Below the pieces are notes generated by a model that was not told where the DNA came from, did no database searches, and saw only the letters and a list, made by a program, of their open reading frames with translations. The position numbers were made by a program, and so were the translations under genes. Positions 12,252 through 23,357 of a stretch of DNA of 64,000 bases are shown here, one piece after another (the stretch's first letter is position 1; each line of letters begins with the position of its first letter). The DNA comes from Mesostigma viride. Taxonomy: Eukaryota > Streptophyta > Mesostigmatophyceae > Mesostigmatales > Mesostigmataceae. Where the stretch lies: the NCBI GenBank assembly GCA_009746045.1, contig RPFO01000156.1:2585452-2649451 (forward strand). Reading direction: 5' to 3'.

Positions 12252-15200
12252 ATGGGAGTAGCCAGTGTGATCAAGACGCTCTACCTGGTTCTTTATAATT
12301 CTGCACAGGCTGTTGGATGGTCAGTACGAACCATGGCAGTATGCGTCAAAGTCTGCTCAAGGCACCTCGCCAATATTCTTCCGCCCTCCCTGCTCTACAA
12401 GCTGCAGGCAGAGGATTTACCGACCAACTCGTCTTTCCACATTCCTTTCTGCGCAGGGCGGGTGGCTTCACGCTCACTGTTAATGCTCTGTACTATACTG
12501 GGCGCTGGGAAAGCGTCTTTTGGTCAGCTTCGCCCTTCATAGGTAAAGCCTGCGTCTCTTTAATATGCAGATGCAGCTGCCAGCGTTTGGGTTGACGGGT
12601 TTGCTTGTTTTGTACGAGCAGGTTATCTCACCGAACGAGCATTTTCATTTTGTGGGCAATGTCACGAGGTTGTCATTTCAGGCTTAGATTCATAGCGTTA
12701 CGTGAATAATTCCTGTACCACCAGCAATGCTTGAATGCCAGATGTTGTGGACGTTCCAGCTGGGTCGCCGTTAGACAGCAAAAGTGATTCAACTTGTTAC
12801 GAAATTTTCAAAAGAGAGAAGTTGCAATGGCGGCCCAATGACATCGTTTGAAGGAAAATAGCTGCTTCCGTTCTGCCTGCAGTCGTCCATAGACCAGGCA
12901 GATGTTCTGTCTTGCAAGGCCTTCTCCTTTCCACTTGTGATCCGCCCCGGGCCATCATCAGCCTGCACTCCACTGTCGTAGGCGCCACAATTTACCAACA
13001 TTGTCTTGGTGCATCGCAACGGCAGGGTTCCCTCCTAGGAGGCTCCTTTCCTTAGGGCCTCTTTAGTTTATGTCCCTGTACCTTTGTGCTCACCCAGGAC
13101 CTGGGTAGGACTAGTAGGGAATCCAACCCAAGGTAGTTGTAATCTGCCCTGAGTAATCTGCCATGAATAATCTGCCGAAATCTGGGGCCACGCTTGCAAA
13201 GCCTACTCTGGTTGATTAACCCATCCCCCCCCCCCCTCCCATCCCACCTCTACCTCCGGGACCAAGGAACCAAAGGGGCCACCCTTGCAAAGCCTAGTCT
13301 GGTTGATTAGCTCTCCCCCCCTCCTCTACCTCTAGGACTAGAGAACGTCTAACCGAAACGGGCCACCCTTGCAAAGCCTCGCCCAACAAAAACTTTTCAA
13401 TGCTGACCTAAGAACCCTCTCCCCATTGCATTTTTCCGTGTGCATTGGCCATACCCCCCACTTCCCCCCCCCCCCCCCTCGTGTGGCGCTTTCTCACTGC
13501 TGGCATCCTCGGCATCGACATCCCATGCTTCCCCGGCGGCGTGGGACTCCCATACCTTCGCGCTTGCAGCGGTCTGCCAGCTGGCGTCCCTGCTGGAGGT
13601 GATCCATGCGGCTACAGGTGAGAGGCCGCATGGACGCAATGGGAAGCAACCAAACTTGTACCCCTCCCTCCCAGGTTCTTGTGCACAAAAGCGCCGCCAA
13701 TGCACTGCATGGCCCTCATGCTGGCTTCCCTGCAGGCTGTCTGCTGCGCTCGCATGCACTGACTACTCACGCTCACTCACACACACGCACACACACACAC
13801 ACACAGCCAGACGTCCCCCCCACCCCCTACCCCCCACCCCCTACCCCCCACCCCCTACCCCCACCCCCACCCCCACCCCCCACCCCACCCCACCCCCGCC
13901 CCCACCCCCCCCCACCCCCCACCCCCCACCCCCACCCCCACCCCCCACCCCCCACCCCCAACCCCAACCCCCACCCCCAACCCCCCAACCCCACCCCCAC
14001 CGACTCTCCACAGGTCTCGTGCGCACCAGCGCTGCCAATAAGTTGCCTTCACTACTGCTGGCCTCCCTACTGTTTGCCTCTGATGTCATAGTACACTACA
14101 AATATGTGCTCCCTACAGATGCACGTGTCGGAGGTACTTTAACTTGCGCGTTTTTCGCGTCCCAGCGCTCGGCAGCATTTAGTTTACTATTTGTTGCTTG
14201 CCTCGACAATATGTGCGCTCCCCAACCCCCTGTTCACAGGCCTCGTGCGCACCAGCGCTGCCAACGCGCTGCTCCAGTGGGCGGGGCGGTGGCACGTCAT
14301 CCTGGTCCTCAAATACATCGCGCCCGCGGTACGTCAAGCTATTTATAGTCTTATCTCTTGACGACGCTCGAGTTAGATCCGTGTCACTGGTGTGTGCCTG
14401 CCTGGTCCTCGAGTACATCGCGCCCGCAGTACGCCCGATGATTGTAGTATATCATCTGACTTAATGAAGTTTCTAGAAGAATCAGATAAGTGTTACCGGT
14501 GTGTGCCTGCCTGGTCCTTAAATATAGCGCGCCCGCGGTTGCGTCAAGCTATCTATAAAACTAAGGCATAGTGTGCAGTACTAGGCTAGATATAGCCTGT
14601 TGCTACTTAGCTAGCACCAGGCTGGATATAGCCTGTTACTACTTAGCTAGTACTAGGCTGGATATAGCCTGTTACTACTTAGCTAGTACTAGGCTGGATA
14701 TAGCCTAGTACCAGGGTAGACATATAAGCTCCGTGTGTGTCTAGCCAGTGCTTAAGTACTAGGCACCCGCGGCAAGTATAGCTAGGTATCTATAGCGCTG
14801 CGCGCGCTGTTTCGTAGGTGTTGGCATCCTTGTACAGTCACTCGCGCCTTCAGTTGGGTTCGAGGTTTTACTCGGGTCAACCCAACTTAAGGCGTGAATG
14901 GCTCTACTTCATTGTACTAATTTGAACTAAAATATACTCAAAATACTACTCTGAACTACTTTGAACTTATAATGCCGAAATCCTGTTCGGCCCAACTTAA
15001 GGCATGAACACAACTTAAGCCAACCAAGCTTAAGGCGTGAATGACTGTACCTACAGCGCTGCGCTTGCTATTTAGTATGCACCAGACTGGCTTGTCCACC
15101 TGGTGCTGTAGTCCATTGCACCGAGTCGCATGCTAGATTTCTTTTTTGTAAGCAAAGCATTTTGGCTTGATTCCAACTGTATGGCACATGTGAACCCATG

Positions 15201-18188
15201 CTGGGGGAATGCTGCCCTCGTTGTGCCTCTTATGCTACCCAAAGTCTCCTGAGTGCTTTCCTAATGGCTAATTGGCTATATATACTATTTAAGTGGCTGT
15301 GTATTTAATCGGTCACGTAAAGTCTTGCTCTGTTTAGCAAGGGCTCTTGTAAGTTACTCTTTGGAGCGACTTACGTGCCTCCATGCGGGCTGGTGGTTGC
15401 CTGAACCCCACTCCCCTCTTATTCACCGCCCCCCCCCCCCCCACACACACACACACCTGACCCCCCCACCCCCGCCCCCACCCCCGCCCCTCACACTCCA
15501 GATCCAAATCCAGCCCGCGGTCACGTCCCTGTTCCTGGCATGGTCCCTGAGCGAGGTGAGATATGACCCACGGCCCAGGGGGTTGTACTGATAGTTGCGC
15601 AACAAGGTTTTATGCTGATATTGCGCAACAAGGTTTTGTGCTGATAGTTGCGCAACAAGGTTTTATGCTGATAGTTGCGCAACAAGGTTTTGTGCAGATA
15701 GTTGCGCAACAAGGTTTTTTGCTGATAGTTGCGCAACAAGGTTTTGTGCAGATAGTTGCGCAACAAGGTTTTATGCTGATAGTTACGCAACAAGGTTTTG
15801 TGCAGATAGTTGCGCAACAAGGTTTTATGCTGATAGTTGCGCAACAAGGTTTTGTGCAGATAGTTGCGCAACAAGGTTTTATGCTGATAGTTGCGCAACA
15901 AGGTTTTATGCTGATAGTTGCGCAACGGGGGTTTGTGCTGATAGTTGCGCAGCGGGGGGTATACGTTATGGTGATTCAACAGGGGTTATGGTTACCGTAG
16001 TACAATTCTTTATGGTGATGCAACAGGGGTCATGCTTACCGTAGCACAATACTTTCTTTATGGTGATGCAACAGGGGTTATGCTTACCGTAGCACAATAC
16101 TTTATGGTGATGCAACAGGGGTCATGCTTACCGTAGTACAATATGGGATATGCTGATTGTAGCACAACGGCATCCTGCCACTTGAGGAGTGGTTCGGTGC
16201 TGATGCTCTCGGGCAGCACGGCATGTCGGTGTCGGTTTCACGAGGGAGAGGGGGTTGGATTCAGTAAAACCAAACAATGTTGCATCCAGTACACTCCCCA
16301 CCACACCGCATAGTGCATACGTATCCAGCAGACAACTGGTCAGATGGCGTTTGTAGGACAAAGTTGCAGAGGAAAACTGCAGGCCAATAATTAGTTTCAG
16401 CGTTACCTGGTTACTGTTTTGTGCCATGGCGTGGCCTACCATATCAATAGCACGATCAAATCATACCTACATGAACCAACAGCATGATCAAATCTTTTTG
16501 TATGTGAGGGGAAGGGACCGTGTCTTCTTCTGAGCGAGTGCATCGTTCCTCGAAGTCCCTGCTGGTACACCAGCATCGCCCTGCAGGGCGCGACGCGTGC
16601 CCTGGTGGGGGCCCGTACGGTTCGGGTGTCTCACTGGTAGTAAATTGTTATCGGGTAGTATATTGTTATTGGGTAGTATATTGTTATTGGGTAGTATATT
16701 GTTATTGGGTAGTAAATTGCTATTCCGTAGTATACTGTTATGGGGTAGTATACTGTTATGGGGTAGTATACTGTTATGGGGTAGTATACTGTTATGGGGT
16801 AGTATACTGTTATGGGGTAGTATATTGCTGTTGGGTAGTATACTGTTATTGGTTAGTATACTGTTATGGGGTAGTATATTGTTATTGGGTAGTATACTGT
16901 TATGGGGTAGTATACTGTTATTATGTGCCTCACCCTTTCATCATGGTAGGACAGGATTTTATTCAGGGGTAATACGATAGGACAACATCATTGTTGGGTA
17001 GGAAATTGTCATCGGTTGTTGTGCCGGCTTAGCATGCCTTGCTTGTTTTTGAAACATGTCCTTACCTTTTACCTTTTTTCGTACCCCTTTCTTTTGAAAA
17101 TGGACATGGCCTGTCCCTGCAACAGCCATGCTTACTTACTCTGCTGCTGTCACTCTAATGCTGACGCTGCATTGCTCTCTGGCACGTTTTGGGGCGTGTC
17201 ATGGGTTTGGCTCAATACCGGCATATTTCGAGACATGTCGGCAATGTGTTGGCACAACGAGCGCATGTTTACCATTGTGGGCTGCATGTTCACATCTGGC
17301 TGGGTGGATTCGTAATAATAATAATAATAATAATAATAATGATAACAACAACAACTACTACTACAATAATAATATTAAATTATTGACTCATTATTATTGT
17401 TGCTGCGTGCAGATGATCCGCTACCCCCAATACGCGCTCTCTCTTCTGAAAGCTTGCCCCCGGTGGCTCGAGTGGCTGCGGTAAGGGCGTGGGGCGTGTG
17501 TGGGGGGGGGGGGGTTAAACGACTCATTCTATCCCTTGCTGATTGGGGATCCTAGCGGGGGGGGGGGGGGAAGGGGAAGGGGGGAATGGCTGTATGATCC
17601 CTTGCATATCGACTGATGTTACTTTCTTGTTAGTAACGAGACAGTTGCATCTGCAGCATGTTGCTAGTCCTCTGTCCTGCTCGCATGGTTATGCCAACTT
17701 CTGCATGGGTAGCTCAAATGGTCGTGGTACGGCGGGCGGGATGCGCGACAAGATGTCCATCCCTCGCGCATACGTTCTGCATGAGTGCCCCGAATGGTTG
17801 TGGTCAGGCAGGGGGGGGGGGGGGGGGGATGTGGGATAGCTGCTAGTTTCTTGTGTACCCTCTCTCAGATTTTGAGCATCTTTCTCCCATGCATCGATCG
17901 ATACCTGTTTGGTTTGACAATATATATATATATATATATATTTACGCAAGCATATGCGCTGTAGTTTGAATTTCCCAGCTACCGCACTATGCTGGGCAGA
18001 TGCTTTGCCTTTGACATTATATTTCTGAACTTCTTTTGTTATTGCTTTAAGTCCTGCTTTGTGGCTGCTGGCGACATGGGCCACCAGGTCATGTTTGCAT
18101 GAATTTCCTCATTTCCTCCCTCCCCGTTGTTCGCCACCAGCCCGCACATCTGTCGCACTCACCAATCCTCACTCAATATTACTGTTAC

Positions 18189-18229
<41 letters not shown>

Positions 18230-20071
18230 CTTACTCGTCATTATTATACCTTAGTTCATCTCACCCCCTTCTCCCAGGTACTCCGCGATCATCGTCATTT
18301 AGCCTCACAACTTCCTTTTCGCATGGGTCCTTATTTATGTTGTCCCGCTCCCCTCTCGCAGGTACTCCGCGTTCATCGTCCTCTACCCCATCGGCGTCTC
18401 GTCCGAGAGTACGTGTGCAAACGGTCAACCCCGTCGTGAGCTACACAGCGCAACTAATCCATCCACGTGTTGACTACGCAGCGCAAGTAGTCAACCCACT
18501 CGTTACCTCACAGTGAACAAAGTTGTTGCTTAGCTGTAGGTGATAGTGCTGAAACAGGTTGGTGGCCTGCCCAGGCGCACCTGCCTGGACTGGTGGGAGG
18601 CAGTGATATAATATATATGGCCGTGCCCAGTAATATATGGTAGTAGTAATATATAGTAATATTTAGTAGTAGTCATATATGGCTGTGCCCAGTGGGGCAT
18701 CCCTCAGCCTCTGACGCATGCGCCCCGTTACTAGAGACACCGAGTGGGACATGAGTGTGGGCCAAGGGAAGTCCCTCCCCCTTGTGACGTGGAATGAATC
18801 CAGGTAATCCAAGGATGGTGAGCCGAATCTAGGGCTGTTATGTGATTGTGGCGTTATTTGTATATTGCGCGGTGTGGTAATCGTCTACTATTTCCAACTC
18901 GGCTACGGCACGATTTGGCACAGTGTGGCTTGACGGGGGCTGGTGTGCAGGTTTGCTGGGAGGGAACTCACTGGTAGACCAGAGGTTAATTTGTGTTGCG
19001 CGCGGTATTGTTGTACGGCGTTTTTACACTGGTTTGGTCCGCTCACATGTAGCCTGGCTGTATGTCTGCTATTGCTCGATTGCTTACCCATGTTCACAGA
19101 ATGCTATTTAGAATGCTATTGAATATGACTGGCTGTCAGTTGCCTGTCAGACAGTGTCAGTGCGCTCTTTCCGTGCAGACTGGCTTCCGTAACCGTACTG
19201 CAAGTGCATGATTGCTCTCCTGTGGTTATATTTAATATGCATACTACTGTTGCTTACCTGTGATAATTTTTGTGCAATGCTTATGCACTGCTCTTTTGCT
19301 CATGGCTCGTGTTTGTGCAGTCTGGCTGCTCTACCTTGCGATTGACTACGCGAGGGCGCTGACTTCCTTTGAGCTGCGGATGCCAATCATGGGCATCCCT
19401 TTCATCCTCCGCTACAGCTCCTTCCTATTTGTGAGTACTGAGCATCCCTTTCATCCTCCGCTACAGCTCCTTCCTATTTGTGAGTACTGAGCATCCCGTT
19501 CATCCTCTGATACAGCTCCTTCCTATTTGTGAGTACTGAGCATCTCGTTCATCCTCTGATACAGCTCTTTCCTAATCGTGAGTAATGAGCATCCCTTTTG
19601 TCCTCCGATACAGTGCATTTCTATTTGTGAGTAATTAACATCCCTTTCGTGCTCCAAGACAGTGTTTGGGAACTAAGTAAGTAAGTACTTGCGTGTCATG
19701 CGCATGGGCATGCCACGGAGTATTATGCTAATAGATCATTAGAAAATAATTACACGAAACTTACACATATCGTTTTGGAACTAGCCAGTGCAGTATAGAT
19801 CTAGACCTTGAGCACTTATTACCTGTTCCTGTTTTATTGACCGGCCTTCTCTACCAGGTCTAACTGGCGTTTATTTGTTTGCTTGCCACTCCACCGCCGC
19901 CCCTTGCACTTCCCGCAGTTCCTCATCTGGATTTACCCGGCATTGTGGTGGAAACTGTATTCCTACATGCTGGCTCAACGGTCCAAGAAGCTAGGGCCAG
20001 AGATGGGGGATAGTAAATCCAGGGTGAAAGAAACGAAAACGGATAAGAAGTCTAAAAAGAAGTCGAGTTAA
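12252..20071 (+). CDS. PAS2: Very-long-chain (3R)-3-hydroxyacyl-CoA dehydratase, PAS2/PHS1/HACD family
   Basis: Nine exons (12252-12319, 12457-12542, 13570-13617, 14240-14328, 15502-15555, 17413-17480, 18362-18408, 19321-19430, 19919-20071) join in phase with GT-AG borders to give 240 residues, close to the family's usual 220. The start MGVASVIKTLYLVLYN matches the family N-terminus. Later landmarks are LEVIHAA, LVRTSAANALLQ, SLFLAWSLSE and MIRYPQYAL, then YSAFIVLYPIGVSSE. In yeast Phs1 the catalytic Tyr and Glu sit seven residues apart; here they are Y and E of YPIGVSSE, in exon 7. The C-terminus is Lys-rich (KKSKKKSS), as expected for an ER resident. The enzyme does the third step of very-long-chain fatty acid elongation: it removes water from 3-hydroxyacyl-CoA in the ER membrane. 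Introns are 137 to about 1,860 nt long and largely made of satellites. Confidence 0.93.
13190..13385 (+). repeat. Three tandem copies of an about 80-100-bp unit
   Basis: The phrase GGGCCACSCTTGCAAAGCC plus a C-run occurs three times in the second dehydratase intron. 'ctggttgattarc' is also shared by the first two copies. Confidence 0.75.
13780..14003 (+). repeat. (CA)n followed by a 180-bp C-run tract (CCCCAC/CCCTACCCC)
   Basis: Runs of three to nine C separated by A or TA fill this part of intron 3, so the minus strand is G-rich and could form G-quadruplexes. It ends 10 bp before a pseudo-acceptor that copies the exon 4 border. Confidence 0.85.
14012..14036 (+). pseudogene. Degenerate copy of the start of dehydratase exon 4
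   Basis: CACAG followed by 'gtctcgtgcgcaccagcgct' matches the acceptor and first 25 nt of exon 4 (14240). It then diverges, with no matching donor. Confidence 0.75.
14392..14555 (+). pseudogene. Two degenerate copies of the end of dehydratase exon 4 plus its donor
   Basis: 'cctggtcctcgagtacatcg' with CGCCCGCAGTACG (about 14402-14437), and again 'cctggtccttaaata' with CGCCCGCGGTTGCGTCAAGC (about 14511-14551), repeat the last part of exon 4 and its GTACGTCAAGC donor. The first copy keeps a GTACG; the second has lost it. Confidence 0.75.
14578..14715 (+). repeat. Tandem repeat, about 38-bp unit (ACTAGGCTGGATATAGCCTG)
   Basis: Four copies lie in intron 4. Each contains the near-palindrome GGCTGGATATAGCC. 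Confidence 0.85.
15584..15962 (+). repeat. 27-bp minisatellite, about 13 copies
   Basis: Unit 'gatagttgcgcaacaaggtt' plus TTRTGCT; the length is a multiple of three, so both strands stay open (repeats of VAQQGFMLI or LLRNYQHKT). GTTGCGCAAC is a perfect 10-bp palindrome in each unit. It begins 29 bp after exon 5. It is intronic, and I do not regard it as coding. Confidence 0.93.
15963..16145 (+). repeat. 44-bp minisatellite, about four copies
   Basis: Unit built on 'gatgcaacaggggt' and 'tgcttaccgtagcacaatac'. It follows directly on the 27-bp satellite, and the first copy grades into it ('attcaacagggg'). Confidence 0.85.
16636..16925 (+). repeat. 18-bp minisatellite, about 16 copies
   Basis: Unit 'gggtagtatactgttatt' with small variants lies in intron 5 of the dehydratase gene. 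Because 18 is a multiple of three it leaves open frames that are not genes. Confidence 0.93.
17313..17345 (+). repeat. (AAT)n microsatellite
   Basis: Nine or more AAT units followed by AAC/ACT triplets lie 70 nt before exon 6. Confidence 0.85.
18189..18229 (+). repeat. (TTA)n microsatellite
   Basis: About 13 TTA units lie in intron 6. No LINE end is recognisable in front of it. Confidence 0.85.
18275..18304 (+). pseudogene. Degenerate copy of the dehydratase exon 7 border
   Basis: CCCAG followed by 'gtactccgcgatcatcgtca' repeats the acceptor and first bases of exon 7 (18362, 'gtactccgcgttcatcgtcc'). The copy soon meets an in-frame TAG. It lies 85 bp upstream of the real exon. Confidence 0.75.
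19393..19645 (+). repeat. Minisatellite made from the end of exon 8 and its splice donor, about 49-bp unit, five copies
   Basis: The last 38 nt of exon 8 (from GCATCCCTTTCATCC) plus donor GTGAGTACTGA are repeated head to tail. The first copy is the true exon end and the next four lie in the intron. At least four units keep GTGAGT, and CTACAG or ATACAG in each could act as an acceptor. Divergence rises with distance from the exon. Confidence 0.9.
19676..19770 (-). mobile_element. LINE B 3' end with (AAGT) tail
   Basis: The minus strand reads ...GGCATGCCCATGCGCATGAC, then 'acgcaagtacttacttactt', as at the end of LINE B at 41760-42085. It lies in the last dehydratase intron in antisense. Confidence 0.75.
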
Positions 20072-20635
20072 GTGTGTCCCAGCTGTGCCAAACCATGGCG
20101 TGCATGGCAGGCACGTGCACGTAGCGTGTCCAGCAATCGGTGTCGTAAGTTAGCAATTTAAGCATTTTTTGTCGATATCAATGTGCACAGAACCATTCAT
20201 GGAGTGCGCTTACCTGGACTGGCCACGCACTCAGTCGGCAACATGAGTTTATTATTTGCTGTTCACCTACGACGTAACGATTTACCTGGACTGGCCGTCT
20301 GAAAATGTTGCACCCCGACACGGTGATCAAGTCGGCGATATACTTCTGCGCGGCCTCCGTTGGGAGAGCGAGTCATGTTGACAAACACTTTAGGCATCTT
20401 ATTTTCATCCCTGATTGATGCAATTGTCTACCCTGCCCTAGGGGGCAGAGATCGCAGCCTTCTCTCATCACCCTGGACAGGCCACAGACTCGCTGGGAGA
20501 GTCTAGCAACTACGAAGCTGTGCGTGTGTTTTCATAAATCTTCGCCATAGCGCACAAGATAGCTAGCATGCATGGACGCAATTTAAGGCGCCTGCCTCGT
20601 CGTCCAGAGGCCGACCACATATGGGCTTGGAACTC
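20072..20635. other. 3' flank of the dehydratase gene; no gene seen
   Basis: Nothing coding is recognisable. A segment at about 20485-20513 ('gctgggagagtctagcaac') recurs near 5618, so it is an old dispersed repeat. No clear polyadenylation signal was identified. Confidence 0.4.
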
Positions 20636-20730
20636 ATTGTAAGTACACTTGTGTGTTGCACGCGCATGGGCATGCCACGGAGTACTATCAATGCTAAACT
20701 CGTTAGAAAAATAACTACACGAAAGTAACA
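20636..20730 (-). mobile_element. LINE B 3' end, second copy
   Basis: It has the same 'cgcatgggcatgccacggagtact' core as at 19676 (given here in + orientation), with a very short AAGT tail. It lies 565 bp beyond the dehydratase stop. Confidence 0.65.
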
Positions 20731-20884
20731 AATATCGCCTGCATAATTAATAAATTTTAACTAATGATATATTTTATTTATATTAATTAAGAACATACCT
20801 CCGTAGGGAGGAAATGTACGTAACACATATGAAACTGCCACCTACTCGGGGTGCATGCAACTGAGGCCTGCACATGCACCACCA

Positions 20885-21195
20885 TGAATTGAATTGAATT
20901 GAATTGTAACATAACTCCGTTGGGAGTATATGTAGCACATAGCCCTTGAGAGGGGGCGTATGGCCTATCATACATCCTAAGCTACTTCCTGCAAGGGTGG
21001 GGATGTAAAGGACCCTTGCTCTAGGTGCACCAGGGCACGTGCATCCCCATGATCTTCAAGCTATGCCCAGCGAAGGGGGAGCCTGTCATGGGGGGGAAGA
21101 TCAGCATAGCTATACAAAGAAGCTAGGGCATGGCGTCTCAGCAGAGAGTTATTCCCTGCATAGGCACAACAGAACTAAATAAAGCTAGGCATCAT
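20885..21195 (-). mobile_element. SINE-like S1 element with (AATTC)n tail
   Basis: On the minus strand the element runs from 'gccctagcttctttgtatag' through the GGTGCACCTAGAGCAAGG box and CCTTGCAGGAAGTAGC, then GGGCTATGTGCTACAT, the stem-loop ACTCCCAACGGAGTTATG and a tail of AATTC units. The same order is seen at 22985, 58165 and 62715 (minus strand) and 59148 (plus strand). Confidence 0.8.
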
Positions 21196-21302
21196 CTGGG
21201 GTGTGGCTCATCATAGGCACACATGTACATGATTAAATAAAGCGCGTGGCTTAGCTGGGATAGTGCCTCTAGGAGGCGTACATGTACATGGCCACGGTCT
21301 AT

Positions 21303-22742
21303 CTATTCTACACTACTACTGCTATATTCCCCTAAGCTGGGGCGTCTGGAGTCGCTGGGGCCGCGGGGGGGGGGGGTCGCCTGCCAGGGCTTATGGCCGA
21401 CGTAGATGGCCGCCCCCTTCCAGTACACCGGCTGTCCCGCCTTGGTCTGCCGGAGCTGGAGGTAGGTCGGCCATAGCTCCCGTCGCCGTTGTTGCTGCGC
21501 CAGGGTCAAGTCGTCATCAAGGGTGAAGAGAGTCTTCTCGAGCCGCTTGCGGCGTCTGAGAAAAGAAATCTTGTCCGCCGGGGTCTTAAAGGTGAGAAGG
21601 AGCGGGGGCGGCCCTGCCTTACCCCGCGCGCGGGGAAGGCGGTGGGCGGCCAGCTCGATCTCACCGTTAAGGCCCATGCGACCAAGGATTTCTCTCTCAA
21701 ACGCACGCAAAAGCTTCTCGGAATTCTCACCTTCCTCCATCTTGAAGTTCTTGACAATGACGTTGAGGCTGCGCTTGGCGAGCTCGGCCTCCTCGCGGAG
21801 GTCAAGCGTCTGCTGTTGAAGCTGGGCTGCGACGGCGGAGGTGGTGGAGGTGGTATGTTGCTTAAGCATGTCCGCCCAGGTGGTGATGGGAGGAGCATCG
21901 CCGGCCAGGCCAGCCGGGGCTGGCTTGGCGGCAATGTCCTTCACCGCCTGGGCGGTGAGGCCTGCGGTGTTCTGCAGAACCTCGATAGCGATGGCGTTGT
22001 CCTTAAGACGCTGGTCGATGTCGCGGAGCTGGGCGGTGATGGCGTCGGAGGTGGGGGTGGTGGCGGTGGAGGAGGCGAGGAGGCTGGAAGTGGCGGTGGA
22101 GATGGTGGGGAGCTCAGCAGCCAGCGTGCCGCCCATTGCCGCCACATCTGCGGCTAGGGGCGTCACGTGCTGTGAGATGGTTGCTTGGAGGTGGAGGAGG
22201 AAGGTGGATTCGGTCAAGGGGGAGGGGGTCCAGAGGTCCGTGACAGAGCGGTCAAGGATGGAAAAGAGGGCGCCGATCTGAAGACGGGGGCGAGACCAGC
22301 TGGCCAGGTTCTCAGATTGTTGTCGCATTGTGAACCGGCCGTCAGGTCCATTGCGGAAGCGGCAAAGGTGTTGAAGGCGTTGGCACAGGTCGAGAAGGGA
22401 GGCGTATGACCCATAAAACACGAACTCCAGTAGCTTGAGGGGTGGCATGTCGAAATAGCTGGGTCTGGCATCGTTGAAGGTGTTGAAGGTGGAAAATATC
22501 CCGTCAACGTCAAAATCGCGCTCAGACCAGCTCGGTTCGGCTGGGCGGCTGCGTTTTGGCTCAGGCGAGGCTGAAGGCGAGGCAGGAAGCCCGGGAGGGT
22601 GCTGGACGACCACCAGTGCGCGACTAGTGGCAGCACTGCCTTCCGGCCCTGATGGCGAAGCTGCAGCCGGAGCTGCAGACGTATTTTCATTGCCGAGCGC
22701 AGCCGCCAGGCTGCGTTGCGTCGAGGCGCGTTTATTCGCCAT
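21303..22742 (-). CDS. Non-LTR retrotransposon ORF1 protein, intact (479 aa), no ORF2 beside it
   Basis: An uninterrupted frame starts MANKRASTQRSLA. Residues 1-70 are Ala/Ser/Pro-rich; about 80-190 form a domain shared with the copy at 59395; about 200-330 are rich in Gln/Leu/Ala heptads and probably coiled coil. Next comes an RRM-like part (KRSLNVIVKNF, later PPLLLTFKTPADK) and a C-terminal block (LDDDLTLAQQQRRRELWP, then VYWKGAAIYV). This is the order of L1-type ORF1 RNA-binding proteins (Transposase_22 type), which coat the element's RNA. Right after the stop comes a short 3' UTR and then an S1 element, so there is no reverse transcriptase. It shares its 5' leader with the copy at 59395-60753. 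The function is inferred from domain order. Confidence 0.82.
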   Translation of the reverse strand: MANKRASTQRSLAAALGNENTSAAPAAASPSGPEGSAATSRALVVVQHPPGLPASPSASPEPKRSRPAEPSWSERDFDVDGIFSTFNTFNDARPSYFDMPPLKLLEFVFYGSYASLLDLCQRLQHLCRFRNGPDGRFTMRQQSENLASWSRPRLQIGALFSILDRSVTDLWTPSPLTESTFLLHLQATISQHVTPLAADVAAMGGTLAAELPTISTATSSLLASSTATTPTSDAITAQLRDIDQRLKDNAIAIEVLQNTAGLTAQAVKDIAAKPAPAGLAGDAPPITTWADMLKQHTTSTTSAVAAQLQQQTLDLREEAELAKRSLNVIVKNFKMEEGENSEKLLRAFEREILGRMGLNGEIELAAHRLPRARGKAGPPPLLLTFKTPADKISFLRRRKRLEKTLFTLDDDLTLAQQQRRRELWPTYLQLRQTKAGQPVYWKGAAIYVGHKPWQATPPPRGPSDSRRPSLGEYSSSSVE

Positions 22743-22912
22743 ATAGTGCGTTATAGCTTTGGAAAATTATATCAGCATGTGCGTCTAAGAAAGACGAAGC
22801 GATTGTGATATTCACAGCTGAATTCGGGGCTCAAACGTGAAAGTTATGAGCTCCGACAGCCATGGCTACCTCGTGGCTCGTGGCTCGTGGCTCGTGGCTC
22901 GTGGCTCGTGCA
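22743..22912 (-). promoter_or_regulatory. 5' leader of the ORF1-only element, with (GTGGCTC)n
   Basis: It is nearly identical to 60754-60920. It contains 'gtgatattcacagctgaatt' in + orientation and ends in four to five GTGGCTC heptamers. Conservation of the whole leader in both intact copies suggests it is the element's promoter and true 5' end. Confidence 0.65.
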
Positions 22913-22984
22913 TGCACCACCATGATGCATGTATTAACTCCAGCAGCTCTGCAAAGTTGCGGACATGGGTCTCCATCATCAGGA

Positions 22985-23262
22985 ACATAACTCCGATTTC
23001 TGGCCTGCGCTGGTTGTCTCCTTGATAACGATCCGTTGGCCGGGAGTATATGTAGCACATATCCCAGAGAAGGGGCACATGGCATTCTGGGCTACTTCCT
23101 GCAATGGTGGGAATGTAAACGACACTTGCTCCAGGTGCACCACTTGAGGGCACCTGTGCACACCACCATGATGTCTCGGAGCTCACTTAAGCTAGGCCCG
23201 TCATGCATGGGGGGAAGATCAACATGGCTATACAAAAGCTAGGGCATGGCTTCTCAACGTCT
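22985..23262 (-). mobile_element. S1 element, interrupted by a TA-flanked MITE remnant
   Basis: It has the S1 order on the minus strand, ending in the ACTCC...GGAG stem-loop. The stem-loop is split at about 22992-23031 by 'atttctggcctgcgctggtt' and GTCTCCTTGATA, the terminal sequence of the MITE at 60943-61085. Confidence 0.72.
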
Positions 23263-23357
23263 CCATCATGCCCCAACCATTTCTAAGCCACTAGAGGGGG
23301 AAATCGTCTGCATCCGAGCTGTCCTCTACTATAATGCATGGCAGATCGATGAGGCAG

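Noticed and set aside
13815-14003. Possible interstitial telomeric repeat (CCCTA-like units)
   Set aside because: Unit length and spacing are irregular and do not match TTTAGGG or TTTTAGGG arrays.
13440-14348. 302-codon proline-rich frame on the + strand, and Gly/Trp-rich frames opposite
   Set aside because: Translation of the CCCCAC tract; true exons 3 and 4 of the dehydratase lie inside it with clear splice sites.
15521-16000. Repeat proteins on both strands and a CRISPR-like regular array
   Set aside because: The 27-bp units are contiguous with no variable spacers, and they lie in an intron of the dehydratase. The genome is eukaryotic, so CRISPR is not expected.
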